From assembly GCA_039800165.1 (NCBI GenBank), contig JBDLRH010000119.1, positions 1 through 12,736 on the forward strand: a stretch of DNA of 12,736 bases, read 5' to 3'. Under the pieces are notes generated by a model that saw only the letters and a list, made by a program, of their open reading frames with translations, ran no database searches and was not told the origin of the DNA. The DNA comes from JBDLRH01 sp039800165 (GTDB lineage: Bacteria; Pseudomonadota; Gammaproteobacteria; Burkholderiales; Burkholderiaceae_C). Made by a program: the position numbers and the translations under genes. This document shows, piece by piece, positions 1-5,994 of this stretch (positions within the stretch are counted from its first letter, which is position 1; each line of letters begins with the position of its first letter).

Positions 1-222
1 GTCCGCGCGGTGGGCAAAGAGCGCGAAGAAATGAAGCGCATGGCCGACATTTTCCGAGGCCGCATCATCGATGTGACCGACAAGAGCTACACGCTCGAAC
101 TCACCGGCGACCAAAGCAAAAACGACGCGTTTTTGGAAGCCATCGACCGCACCGCCATTTTGGAGACGGTTCGCACCGGCGCCTGTGGCATCGGCCGAGG
201 TGAGAGAATACTGCGCGTTTAA
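1..222 (+). CDS. ilvH: Acetolactate synthase small (regulatory) subunit, C-terminal part
   Basis: The frame is open from base 1 and ends with TAA at 220-222, so only the last 73 residues of a protein usually about 163 aa long are present; the start lies left of the window. The visible part is the C-terminal domain of the small subunit, with the family-typical stretches FRGRIIDVTD, SYTLELTGD and a final TGACGIGRGERILRV. The small subunit binds the catalytic subunit IlvB/IlvI, raises its activity and confers valine feedback inhibition on the first common step of branched-chain amino acid synthesis. ilvC follows 31 bases downstream, the usual ilvB-ilvH-ilvC order. Its only Gln codon is CAA, like the first part of ilvC and unlike everything after base 943. 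A GTG at 10 is an internal Val codon, not a start. Confidence 0.93.
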   Translation, partial: VRAVGKEREEMKRMADIFRGRIIDVTDKSYTLELTGDQSKNDAFLEAIDRTAILETVRTGACGIGRGERILRV

Positions 223-253
223 CACCCATCCCTGATTTCAACCGGAGCTAAAA

Positions 254-1270
254 ATGAAAGTTTTCTACGACAAAGACTGCGACCTGAGCCTGATCAAAGG
301 CAAGACCGTCGCCATCCTGGGCTACGGTAGCCAAGGCCATGCCCACGCACAAAACTTGAACGACAGCGGCGTCAAAGTCGTGGTTGGTCTGCGCAAAGGT
401 GGCGCTTCTTGGGACAAAGTCGGCAAAGCCGGCTTGAACGTGATGGAAGTCAACGACGCCGTCAAGGCCGCGGACGTGGTCATGATCTTGTTGCCCGACG
501 AGATGATCGCCGAGGTCTACAACAACAACGTGGCGCCTCACATCAAGCAAGGCGCTTCGTTGGCTTTTGCTCACGGCTTTAACGTTCACTACAACCAAGT
601 CGTGCCCCGCACCGACCTGGATGTCTGGATGGTCGCGCCCAAAGCCCCCGGCCACACCGTGCGCAACACCTACACCCAAGGCGGCGGCGTGCCCCATTTG
701 GTGGCCATCCACCAAGACAAGTCTGGCAAGGCCCGTGATTTGGCCCTGTCCTACGCCATGGCCAACGGTGGCGGCAAGGCCGGCATCATCGAGACCAACT
801 TCAAAGAAGAAACCGAAACCGACTTGTTCGGCGAGCAAGCCGTGTTGTGCGGTGGCGCGGTGGAATTGGTGAAGATGGGTTTCGAGACCTTGGTCGAAGC
901 CGGCTACGCCCCCGAAATGGCTTACTTCGAGTGCTTGCACTAGTTGAAGCTGATCGTCGACCTGATCTACGAAGGCGGCATCGCCAACATGAACTACTCG
1001 ATCTCCAACAACGCGGAGTACGGCGAGTACGTGACCGGCCCCGAGGTGATCAACGAGCAGTCGCGCGAGGCGATGCGCAATGCGCTCAAGCGCATCCAGA
1101 ACGGCGACTACGCCAAGATGTTCATCCTGGAAGGCCGTACGGGCTACCCCAGCATGACCGCACGCCGGCGCAACATGGCCGAGCACAGCATCGAGAAGGT
1201 GGGCGGCCAGCTGCGCGCCATGATGCCGTGGATTGCCAAGAACAAGCTGGTGGACCAGACCCGCAACTGA
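254..1270 (+). pseudogene. ilvC: Ketol-acid reductoisomerase interrupted by an in-frame TAG at codon 230
   Basis: Class I (short) ketol-acid reductoisomerase converts 2-acetolactate or 2-aceto-2-hydroxybutyrate to the dihydroxy acid using NADPH and Mg2+. The ATG at 254 has a GGAG ribosome site at 244-247. Read through the TAG, the product is 338 aa, the normal family length. Visible features are the nucleotide-binding GYGSQG (23-28), the NADPH-type loop with R47 and S52, the AHGF region, and metal ligands D190, E194 and E226 in DLFGEQ and YFECLH. The next ligand, E230, is replaced by TAG at 941-943 (one base from GAG); the frame then continues with a normal C-terminus to TGA at 1268-1270. As written, the 229-residue product lacks most of the knotted C-terminal domain and should be inactive. 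Codon usage switches at the stop, so a chimeric junction or sequence error is as likely as true gene decay. Confidence 0.9.
941..943 (+). other. Premature amber codon at a catalytic metal-ligand position of ilvC
   Basis: The codon after ...YFECLH is TAG, and LKLIVDLIYEGG follows in the same frame. Class I enzymes have Glu here (E230 in Pseudomonas aeruginosa numbering, which this protein matches without gaps at D190, E194 and E226). The change also creates ACTAGT (939-944). The last clearly left-type codon is TTG at 935-937 and the first clearly right-type codon is CTG at 950-952. Confidence 0.9.
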
Positions 1271-1290
1271 TTGGCCTTGCCGTCAGCCCG

Positions 1291-1316
1291 AAGGCCACCT
1301 CGTGTGGCCTTTTTTG
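1291..1316 (+). terminator. Rho-independent terminator after ilvC
   Basis: Arms AAGGCCAC (1291-1298) and GTGGCCTT (1304-1311) form a perfect 8-bp stem with a 5-base loop, followed by a run of T ending at 1315. It lies 20 bases after the ilvC stop and 31 bases before pssA, so it closes the ilv operon and gives pssA at least partly separate transcription. Confidence 0.85.
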
Positions 1317-1333
1317 CGCCTGCACCGATCCAC

Positions 1334-1339
1334 TACACT
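1334..1339 (+). promoter_or_regulatory. Possible -10 box for pssA (leaderless type)
   Basis: TACACT at 1334-1339 lies 7 bases before the pssA ATG, placing the likely transcript start at or next to the A of ATG. No good -35 box is visible: the hexamer 17 bases upstream is part of the terminator T run. No Shine-Dalgarno sequence precedes the ATG, which fits a leaderless mRNA. This is inference from spacing only. Confidence 0.35.
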
Positions 1340-1346
1340 GCCCTGC

Positions 1347-2156
1347 ATGACCGATCACGATCCTCACGCCGCTGTGGAAGGGGTGGTGGTGCGCAAGCGC
1401 CGCAAGGGCATCTACATCCTGCCCAACCTGTTCACGCTGGCCGCGCTGTTTGGCGGCTTCTATGCCGTGGTGATGGCAATGAACGGCCGCTTTGATCTGG
1501 CCTGCGCGGGCATCTTCAGCGCGATGGTGCTTGACAGCCTGGACGGCCGCGTGGCGCGCATGACCAACACCCAAAGCGCCTTTGGCGAGCAGATGGATTC
1601 GCTGTCGGACATGGTGTCGTTCGGTGCCGCGCCGGCGCTGGTGGCCTATGAATGGGCGCTGCGCGGCATTGGCCGCTGGGGCTGGATTGCGGCGTTCGTG
1701 TACTGCGCGTGTGCGGCCCTGCGCCTGGCGCGCTTCAACGTGAACACCGCCGTGGTGGACAAGCGCTACTTCCAGGGCCTGCCGTCGCCGGCTGCGGCGG
1801 CGCTGGTGGCGGGCTTCATCTGGATTGCCACCGACGCCGGCATCCCCGGCAAGGATCTTGCCTGGGGCGTGTTTGCACTGGCCCTGTACGCCGGGCTGAC
1901 GATGGTGACGAATGTGCCGTTCTACAGCTTCAAGGACGTGCAGCTCAAGAAGAGCGTGCCGTTCGCGGTGATCGTACTGATTGCGCTGGGCATTGCTGTC
2001 GTCAACATCGATCCGCCGCTGGTCCTGTTTTGCCTGTTCGTCTGCTATGGATTGAGCGGCTACCTGCTGTACGGCTGGCGGCGCATCCGCGGCCAGCATG
2101 TCAGCGTGATCAGCACCTCGACCGACGAACCGGAAGAGCGCGGCCTGCACCGCTGA
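1347..2156 (+). CDS. pssA: CDP-diacylglycerol-serine O-phosphatidyltransferase (phosphatidylserine synthase)
   Basis: This inner-membrane enzyme makes phosphatidylserine from CDP-diacylglycerol and L-serine, the step before phosphatidylethanolamine. The 269-aa product carries the full CDP-alcohol phosphatidyltransferase signature D-G-x2-A-R-x8-G-x3-D-x3-D at residues 66-88 (DGRVAR, G80, D84, D88), preceded by D63. Several hydrophobic segments follow (about 26-45, 90-105, 115-130, 155-175, 195-215 and 218-250), as expected for the membrane-embedded type; the E. coli enzyme is an unrelated PLD-type protein. The N-terminus is basic (VRKRRKG), the C-terminus polar. I chose the ATG at 1347 because homology-like sequence begins just after it; the frame stays open upstream into the ilvC terminator, which is not plausible coding. 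Its position between ilvC and leuA is common in Burkholderiales. A promoter inside the gene's last bases feeds the leu leader. Confidence 0.93.
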   Translation: MTDHDPHAAVEGVVVRKRRKGIYILPNLFTLAALFGGFYAVVMAMNGRFDLACAGIFSAMVLDSLDGRVARMTNTQSAFGEQMDSLSDMVSFGAAPALVAYEWALRGIGRWGWIAAFVYCACAALRLARFNVNTAVVDKRYFQGLPSPAAAALVAGFIWIATDAGIPGKDLAWGVFALALYAGLTMVTNVPFYSFKDVQLKKSVPFAVIVLIALGIAVVNIDPPLVLFCLFVCYGLSGYLLYGWRRIRGQHVSVISTSTDEPEERGLHR

Positions 2157-2164
2157 GCGGCCTG

Positions 2165-2173
2165 TGCTAGACT
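2165..2173 (+). promoter_or_regulatory. Extended -10 promoter of the leu leader/leuA unit
   Basis: TGCTAGACT (2165-2173) matches the extended -10 pattern TGnTAnnnT. It begins 9 bases after the pssA stop and ends 7 bases before the leader-peptide ATG at 2181, so transcription would start at or next to the ATG. The -35 position (2145-2150, CTGCAC) is weak, as is usual for extended -10 promoters. The same TAGACT box stands before pbpG. Confidence 0.6.
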
Positions 2174-2180
2174 GCAACGC

Positions 2181-2234
2181 ATGAATCGACTGCTGTCGCT
2201 ACTGCTTCTTTCGCCGAACGGGCGGAGTCGGTAG
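2181..2234 (+). CDS. leuL: Leucine-rich leader peptide of leuA (attenuator leader)
   Basis: A 17-codon ORF reads MNRLLSLLLLSPNGRSR and stops with TAG at 2232-2234. Six of residues 4-10 are leucine, encoded by CTG, CTG, CTA, CTG, CTT and CTT, including codons (CTA, CTT) that the neighbouring GC-rich genes rarely use. It sits between a promoter-like extended -10 box and a terminator hairpin, upstream of leuA, whose product is the first enzyme of leucine synthesis. This is the architecture of leu attenuation known from enteric bacteria: when charged Leu-tRNA is scarce the ribosome stalls on the Leu run and the terminator fails to form. No Shine-Dalgarno site is seen, and the ATG may be the first transcribed codon. 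The peptide itself is unlikely to have another role. The name is assigned by function, not by sequence match. Confidence 0.75.
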   Translation: MNRLLSLLLLSPNGRSR

Positions 2235-2262
2235 CGCACGCGCACCATCCAGCAAGGCCCGT
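2209..2262 (+). promoter_or_regulatory. Candidate antiterminator and pause-hairpin pairings of the leu attenuator
   Basis: Within the leader, CGCC (2212-2215) can pair with GGCG (2221-2224) as a small hairpin just after the Leu codons. ACGGGC (2218-2223) can pair with GCCCGT (2257-2262), which would sequester the 5' arm of the terminator at 2254-2261. The two pairings exclude each other, as needed for a switch. They were found by eye; the 6-bp antiterminator is short and the true fold may differ. Confidence 0.45.
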
Positions 2263-2290
2263 ATGCACCCGCAGCGGGCCTTTTGCTTTG
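2254..2290 (+). terminator. Leu attenuator terminator hairpin upstream of leuA
   Basis: AAGGCCCG (2254-2261) pairs perfectly with CGGGCCTT (2275-2282). An inner TGC/GCA pairing (2264-2266 with 2271-2273) tightens the loop, and the stem is followed by TTTTGCTTT. It lies 20 bases after the leader-peptide stop and 56 bases before leuA, in the position of an attenuator rather than an end-of-operon terminator. Confidence 0.8.
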
Positions 2291-2345
2291 TGCGCAAGCG
2301 ATTCGAGGACTGCGGGGCGAACCCAGCACACCGAGGAGTGAAACC

Positions 2346-3887
2346 ATGACCGACAAGCTCATCATCTTCGACACCACCTTGCGCGACGGCGAACAGTCGC
2401 CCGGCGCCTCCATGACGCGCGACGAGAAGCTGCGCATTGCGCGCCAGCTCGAGCGGCTGAAGGTCGACGTGATCGAAGCCGGCTTTGCTGCGTCGTCGAA
2501 TGGCGACTTCGAGTCGGTCAAGGCGATCGCCGACACCATCAAGGATTCCACCGTGTGTTCGCTGGCGCGTGCCAACGACCGCGACATCGCCCGGGCGGCC
2601 GAGGCGCTCAAGGGCGCGTACCGCGCACGCATCCACACCTTCATTGCCACCAGTGCGCTGCACATGGAAAAGAAGCTGCGGATGACGCCGGAGCAGGTGC
2701 TTGAGCAGGCGAGGCAGTCGGTGCGTTTTGCGCGCAACCTGGTGGCTGACATCGAGTTCAGCCCCGAAGACGGCTACCGCAGCGATGTGGACTTCTTGTG
2801 CCGCGTGCTGGAGGCAGTCATCAAGGAAGGCGCGACCACGCTGAACATCCCCGACACCGTGGGCTATGCGGTGCCCGAGCTCTACGGCAGCTTCATCAAG
2901 ACGCTGCGCGAGCGCATCCCGAACTCCGACAAGGCGATCTGGAGCGTGCATTGCCACAACGACCTGGGTATGGCGGTTGCCAATTCGCTGTCGGGCGTGA
3001 AGATCGGCGGCGCGCGGCAGGTGGAATGCACCATCAACGGACTGGGCGAGCGTGCGGGCAACTGCTCGCTGGAAGAGATCGTGATGGCGGTCAAGACCCG
3101 GCGCGACTACTTTGGCCTGGACGTCGGCGTCGACACTTCGCAGATCGTGCCGGCCTCGCGCATGGTCAGCCAGACCACCGGGTTTGTGGTGCAGCCCAAC
3201 AAGGCGGTGGTGGGGGCGAATGCCTTTGCGCATGCCAGCGGCATCCACCAGGACGGCGTGCTCAAGGCGCGCGACACCTACGAGATCATGCGCGCGGAGG
3301 ACGTGGGCTGGAGCGCCAACAAGATCGTGCTGGGCAAGCTCAGTGGTCGCAACGCCTTCAAGCAGCGCCTGCAGGAACTGGGCATCGGCATGGAGTCCGA
3401 GACGGACATCAACACCGCGTTTGCCAAGTTCAAGGAACTGGCCGACCGCAAGGCCGAGATCTTCGACGAGGACATCCTGGCCCTGTGCAGCGACGAAAGC
3501 GTGACCGCCGACAAGGAACAGTACGGCCTGGTGTCGCTGGCCCAGCGCAGCGAAACCGGTGAGCGGCCCCATGCGCAGGTGGTGTTCACCATCGACGGCA
3601 AGGAGTTCCGCGGCAGTGCCGATGGCAATGGCCCGGTGGATGCTTCCCTCAAGGCGATCGAGACCCATGTGAAGAGTGGTGCCGAACTGCTGCTGTACTC
3701 GGTCAATGCCATCACCAGCGGCAGCACCGAAAGCCAGGGCGAGGTGACGGTGCGGCTGCAGCACGGCGGACGGGTGGTCAATGGCGTGGGCGCCGACCCG
3801 GATATCGTGGTGGCGTCGGCCAAGGCCTACCTGAGCGCCCTGAACAAGCTGCACAGCAAGGCCGACCGGGTGGCGGCGCAGGGCTGA
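2346..3887 (+). CDS. leuA: 2-isopropylmalate synthase
   Basis: LeuA condenses acetyl-CoA with 2-ketoisovalerate to form 2-isopropylmalate, the committed step of leucine synthesis, and is feedback-inhibited by leucine. The 513-aa product has usual bacterial length. The N-terminal TIM-barrel catalytic domain begins with FDTTLRDGEQSPG (8-20, metal ligand D14). It continues to HCHNDLG (H202 and H204, metal ligands) and to NGLGERAGNCSLEE, with N239 equivalent to E. coli N238. SGIHQDG and KLSGRNAF mark the linker region, and the last 120 or so residues form the leucine-binding regulatory domain (ELLLYSVNAIT, GEVTV, GVGADPDIVVAS). The ATG at 2346 follows GAGGAG at 2333-2338 with good spacing. Expression is probably controlled by the leader peptide and attenuator at 2181-2290. 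All 18 Gln codons are CAG, which fixes the resident codon style. Confidence 0.97.
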   Translation: MTDKLIIFDTTLRDGEQSPGASMTRDEKLRIARQLERLKVDVIEAGFAASSNGDFESVKAIADTIKDSTVCSLARANDRDIARAAEALKGAYRARIHTFIATSALHMEKKLRMTPEQVLEQARQSVRFARNLVADIEFSPEDGYRSDVDFLCRVLEAVIKEGATTLNIPDTVGYAVPELYGSFIKTLRERIPNSDKAIWSVHCHNDLGMAVANSLSGVKIGGARQVECTINGLGERAGNCSLEEIVMAVKTRRDYFGLDVGVDTSQIVPASRMVSQTTGFVVQPNKAVVGANAFAHASGIHQDGVLKARDTYEIMRAEDVGWSANKIVLGKLSGRNAFKQRLQELGIGMESETDINTAFAKFKELADRKAEIFDEDILALCSDESVTADKEQYGLVSLAQRSETGERPHAQVVFTIDGKEFRGSADGNGPVDASLKAIETHVKSGAELLLYSVNAITSGSTESQGEVTVRLQHGGRVVNGVGADPDIVVASAKAYLSALNKLHSKADRVAAQG

Positions 3888-3924
3888 GGCGAGGGCGGCG
3901 CTGCAGTGGCGCCGGCGCAACTTG

Positions 3925-3962
3925 AAAAGGATCGCGCAAGTGCTTGATCTTGCGCGACTTTT
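3925..3962 (+). terminator. Terminator after leuA
   Basis: TCGCGCAAG (3932-3940) and CTTGCGCGA (3949-3957) form a perfect 9-bp stem with an 8-base loop. It can be extended by AAAAG (around 3925-3929) pairing with CTTTT (3958-3962) across a 2-base bulge, so it could also work on the minus strand. It lies 45 bases after the leuA stop. Its 3' arm overlaps the -35 box of the pbpG promoter. Confidence 0.8.
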
Positions 3963-3978
3963 GGCGGCCGGCTAGACT
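3950..3978 (+). promoter_or_regulatory. Promoter of pbpG
   Basis: TTGCGC (3950-3955), a 17-base spacer and TAGACT (3973-3978) make a plausible sigma-70 promoter. The ATG at 3985 is only 6 bases past the -10 box, so the mRNA would start at or next to the ATG. The -35 box is inside the 3' arm of the leuA terminator. Confidence 0.6.
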
Positions 3979-3984
3979 CGAGCG

Positions 3985-5136
3985 ATGTTTTGCAGCAGTC
4001 TCATGCCGGGCCTGCGCCTGCGCTTCGCGCGGGCCTCCCGGGCGCTGGTGGCTGGTTTCGCCATGGCGTGCGTCGCCGGCACCGCGGCGTGGGCCCAAGG
4101 TGCGTCCAAGCCGCAGCGCGATGACGACGCTGTGCAGGCCCGCAAGGTGGCCAAGGCAGCGGCGCAACCCGCGTCAACAGCAACATCGTCTGGCCGGCCC
4201 GAAGCGCGCAAGGCTCAGGCGCCGCGCCCCCAAGCCAGCCGCGAAAGTGCCCAGCGACAGGCAGCCCGCCAGGCGCGCCAAAACCGTGATTCCTCTGCCC
4301 GTGTGGCGCGTGCCCAGGGCCAGCGCGCTGCACCGGCACGCCCCACGCATGCGCAACTGGCCGGCTTGCGCGGTTCAGGCGATCCGCTGGCGCTCAAGTC
4401 CAGCGTGGTGCTGGTGGTCGACCAGGACACGCGCGAGGTTCTGCTGAGCAAGAACGATTCCGCGGTGCTGCCGATCGCGTCGCTGACCAAGCTGATGACC
4501 GGCCTGCTGATCAGCGAGGCCCAGCTGCCGCTGGACGAAATGATCACCATCACCCAGGACGACGTCGACACCGAGAAGGGCACGTCGTCGCGGCTGACGA
4601 TCGGTGCATCGCTGTCGCGCGGCGAGTTGCTGCACCTGGCACTGATGTCCAGCGAGAACCGTGCGGCGCACGCCCTCGGCCGCACCTACCCGGGTGGCCT
4701 GGATGTGTTCGTGCGGCAGATGAACCAGCGCGCCCGTCAACTGGGCATGAACGACACCCGCTATGTGGAGCCCACCGGCCTGTCCAGCCGCAACCAGTCC
4801 AGCGCCCAGGACCTGGCCACGCTGGTGGCGGTGACTGCCGAAGACCCGATGCTGCGCGAGCTGTCCACCTCACCGGGCCATCAGGTGGCGCTGGGCAGCC
4901 GGGTGCTTCAGTTCAACAACACCAACCGTCTGGTCAAGAACCCGACCTGGGACATCGCCCTGCAAAAGACCGGCTACATCTCCGAGGCCGGCCAGTGCCT
5001 GGTGATGCAGGCCCGCGTGGCCGGCCGCAAGCTGATCATGGTGTTCCTCGATTCGGCCGGCAAGCTCAGCCGGCTGGGTGACGCCGAGCGCGTGCGTCGC
5101 TGGGTCGAGGCGCGCGCCGAGCCGGTGCGCGGCTGA
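3985..5136 (+). CDS. pbpG: D-alanyl-D-alanine endopeptidase, PBP7/PbpG type (peptidase S11)
   Basis: This periplasmic low-molecular-weight penicillin-binding protein cuts D-Ala-meso-DAP cross-links in peptidoglycan. The 383-aa product has a signal peptide with hydrophobic core at about 20-36 and a likely cut after A37 (AWA|QG). An Ala/Arg/Gln-rich, very basic linker follows (about 41-125). The S11 serine hydrolase domain has SLTK (166-169, nucleophile S166 and K169), SEN (223-225, in LMSSENRAAHALGRTYPGG) and KTG (328-330). SENRAA...YPGG and VEPTGLS resemble E. coli PBP7 rather than the DacA carboxypeptidases, and the C-terminal membrane anchor of DacA is absent. I chose the ATG at 3985 for its promoter spacing; M7 (4003) is an alternative that keeps the signal peptide. 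The linker is much longer than in E. coli PBP7. The gene is monocistronic between a terminator and a convergent neighbour 23 bases away. Confidence 0.9.
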   Translation: MFCSSLMPGLRLRFARASRALVAGFAMACVAGTAAWAQGASKPQRDDDAVQARKVAKAAAQPASTATSSGRPEARKAQAPRPQASRESAQRQAARQARQNRDSSARVARAQGQRAAPARPTHAQLAGLRGSGDPLALKSSVVLVVDQDTREVLLSKNDSAVLPIASLTKLMTGLLISEAQLPLDEMITITQDDVDTEKGTSSRLTIGASLSRGELLHLALMSSENRAAHALGRTYPGGLDVFVRQMNQRARQLGMNDTRYVEPTGLSSRNQSSAQDLATLVAVTAEDPMLRELSTSPGHQVALGSRVLQFNNTNRLVKNPTWDIALQKTGYISEAGQCLVMQARVAGRKLIMVFLDSAGKLSRLGDAERVRRWVEARAEPVRG

Positions 5137-5159
5137 CGCCCCCCATTGAGTTGTAGCGC

Positions 5160-5951
5160 CTAGCGGCCTGCCACAGGCGCGCGGTAGCCCAGGGCCTCAG
5201 AGATCTGGCGGGCCGTTTCGCTGAGCTTGGGCAGCCAGCCTTCATCCAGCCGGTCTGCCGGCGCCGAAATCGACAGCCCTGCCACCAGCTTGCCCTGGTC
5301 GTCGTAGATGCCGGCGGCCATGCAGCGCACCCCCAGCTCCAGTTCTTCGTTGTCGCGCGCGATGCCGTACTGGCGCGCCTTGGCCAGTTCGCGTTCGAGC
5401 ACCGGCAACTGGGTGATGCTGTTGCGGGTATGGCCCGCCAGACCGGTGCGGGTGGCGTAGGCGCGTACACGGGCGGTGTCATCTGCAGCCAGGAACAGCT
5501 TGCCGGTGGAGGTCAGGTGCAGCGGCGCATGGCCGCCGATCGCCCGCACCACCTGCATGCCCGAGCGTTCGCTGTAGGCGCGCTCGACATAGACGATCTC
5601 GTCGGCCTGACGCACGCTCAGGTTCACCGGTTGCTGGATCAGCTTGTGCAGCTCGCGCATCGGGCCCAGGGCCGCGTCGCGCACGTTCAGCCGGCCCTTG
5701 ACCAGGTTGCCGAGTTCCAGCAGCCGCATGCCCAGCCGGTAGCTGCCCACATCGGGCCGGTCGACGAAGCGCCCGACGGTCAGGTCGTTCAGGATGCGGT
5801 GGGCGGTGGACGGATGCAGCCCGGTGCGTTCGCTGATCTCCTTGAGCGAGACCGCCTCCTCGCGCGAGGCCAGCACATCGATCACCGCGAACATGCGTTC
5901 GATGACCTGGATGGCGGGGGTGGCTGGCGCTGCAGCAGCGGATTTGCGCAT
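5160..5951 (-). CDS. IclR-family transcriptional regulator
   Basis: The 263-aa product has the IclR layout. An N-terminal winged helix-turn-helix lies at about residues 14-75 (SLKEISERTGLHPSTAHRILNDL, then RFVD...GSYRLG). An effector-binding domain follows, with GHAPLHLTSTGKLFLA (140-155), GIARDNEELELGVRCMAAGIYDDQGKLVAGLSISAP and a conserved Cys in GVRCMAA. Its target and effector cannot be told; IclR proteins usually control catabolic genes and none is adjacent. The ATG at 5951 is preceded by GAGGAA (plus-strand 5955-5960), which decides the start; the frame stays open further upstream into bpt, but there is no family-like sequence there. It is 41 bases downstream of bpt on the same strand and may be the last gene of that operon or use its own promoter near 5977-5982. 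It converges with pbpG. Confidence 0.9.
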   Translation of the reverse strand: MRKSAAAAPATPAIQVIERMFAVIDVLASREEAVSLKEISERTGLHPSTAHRILNDLTVGRFVDRPDVGSYRLGMRLLELGNLVKGRLNVRDAALGPMRELHKLIQQPVNLSVRQADEIVYVERAYSERSGMQVVRAIGGHAPLHLTSTGKLFLAADDTARVRAYATRTGLAGHTRNSITQLPVLERELAKARQYGIARDNEELELGVRCMAAGIYDDQGKLVAGLSISAPADRLDEGWLPKLSETARQISEALGYRAPVAGR

Positions 5952-5975
5952 GGATTCCTCGGCTCGACGGAATCC

Positions 5976-5994
5976 GATTTTACTAGACGAAATC
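5976..5994 (-). promoter_or_regulatory. Possible promoter/operator of the iclR-type gene
   Basis: In the bpt-iclR gap the plus strand reads GATTTTACTAGACGAAATC, with 5-base inverted ends GATTT and AAATC around a 9-base centre. This AT-rich patch stands out from the GC-rich surroundings. Read on the minus strand it includes TAAAAT (5982-5977), a fair -10 box, with no clear -35. An autoregulatory site is possible because IclR proteins bind short AT-rich palindromes, but the symmetry is weak. Confidence 0.3.

Noticed and set aside
941..943. Programmed recoding of TAG, such as pyrrolysine insertion
   Set aside because: Every other gene here uses ordinary stops, the needed residue is Glu rather than pyrrolysine, no pyl genes are in view, and the coincident codon-usage switch is better explained by a junction or error.
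944..1270. A separate gene for the C-terminal half of IlvC starting at TTG after the stop
   Set aside because: The TTG is simply the next codon of ilvC. There is no ribosome site, and the break splits the metal site and the knotted C-terminal domain, which is not known to be supplied in two pieces.
1233..1346. Longer pssA start inside the end of ilvC
   Set aside because: It would translate the ilvC terminator, and the extra residues do not resemble a CDP-alcohol phosphatidyltransferase.
2199..3920. A 573-codon minus-strand ORF over leuA
   Set aside because: It mirrors leuA, crosses the attenuator and shows only His/Arg/Leu-rich composition. leuA carries every family motif.
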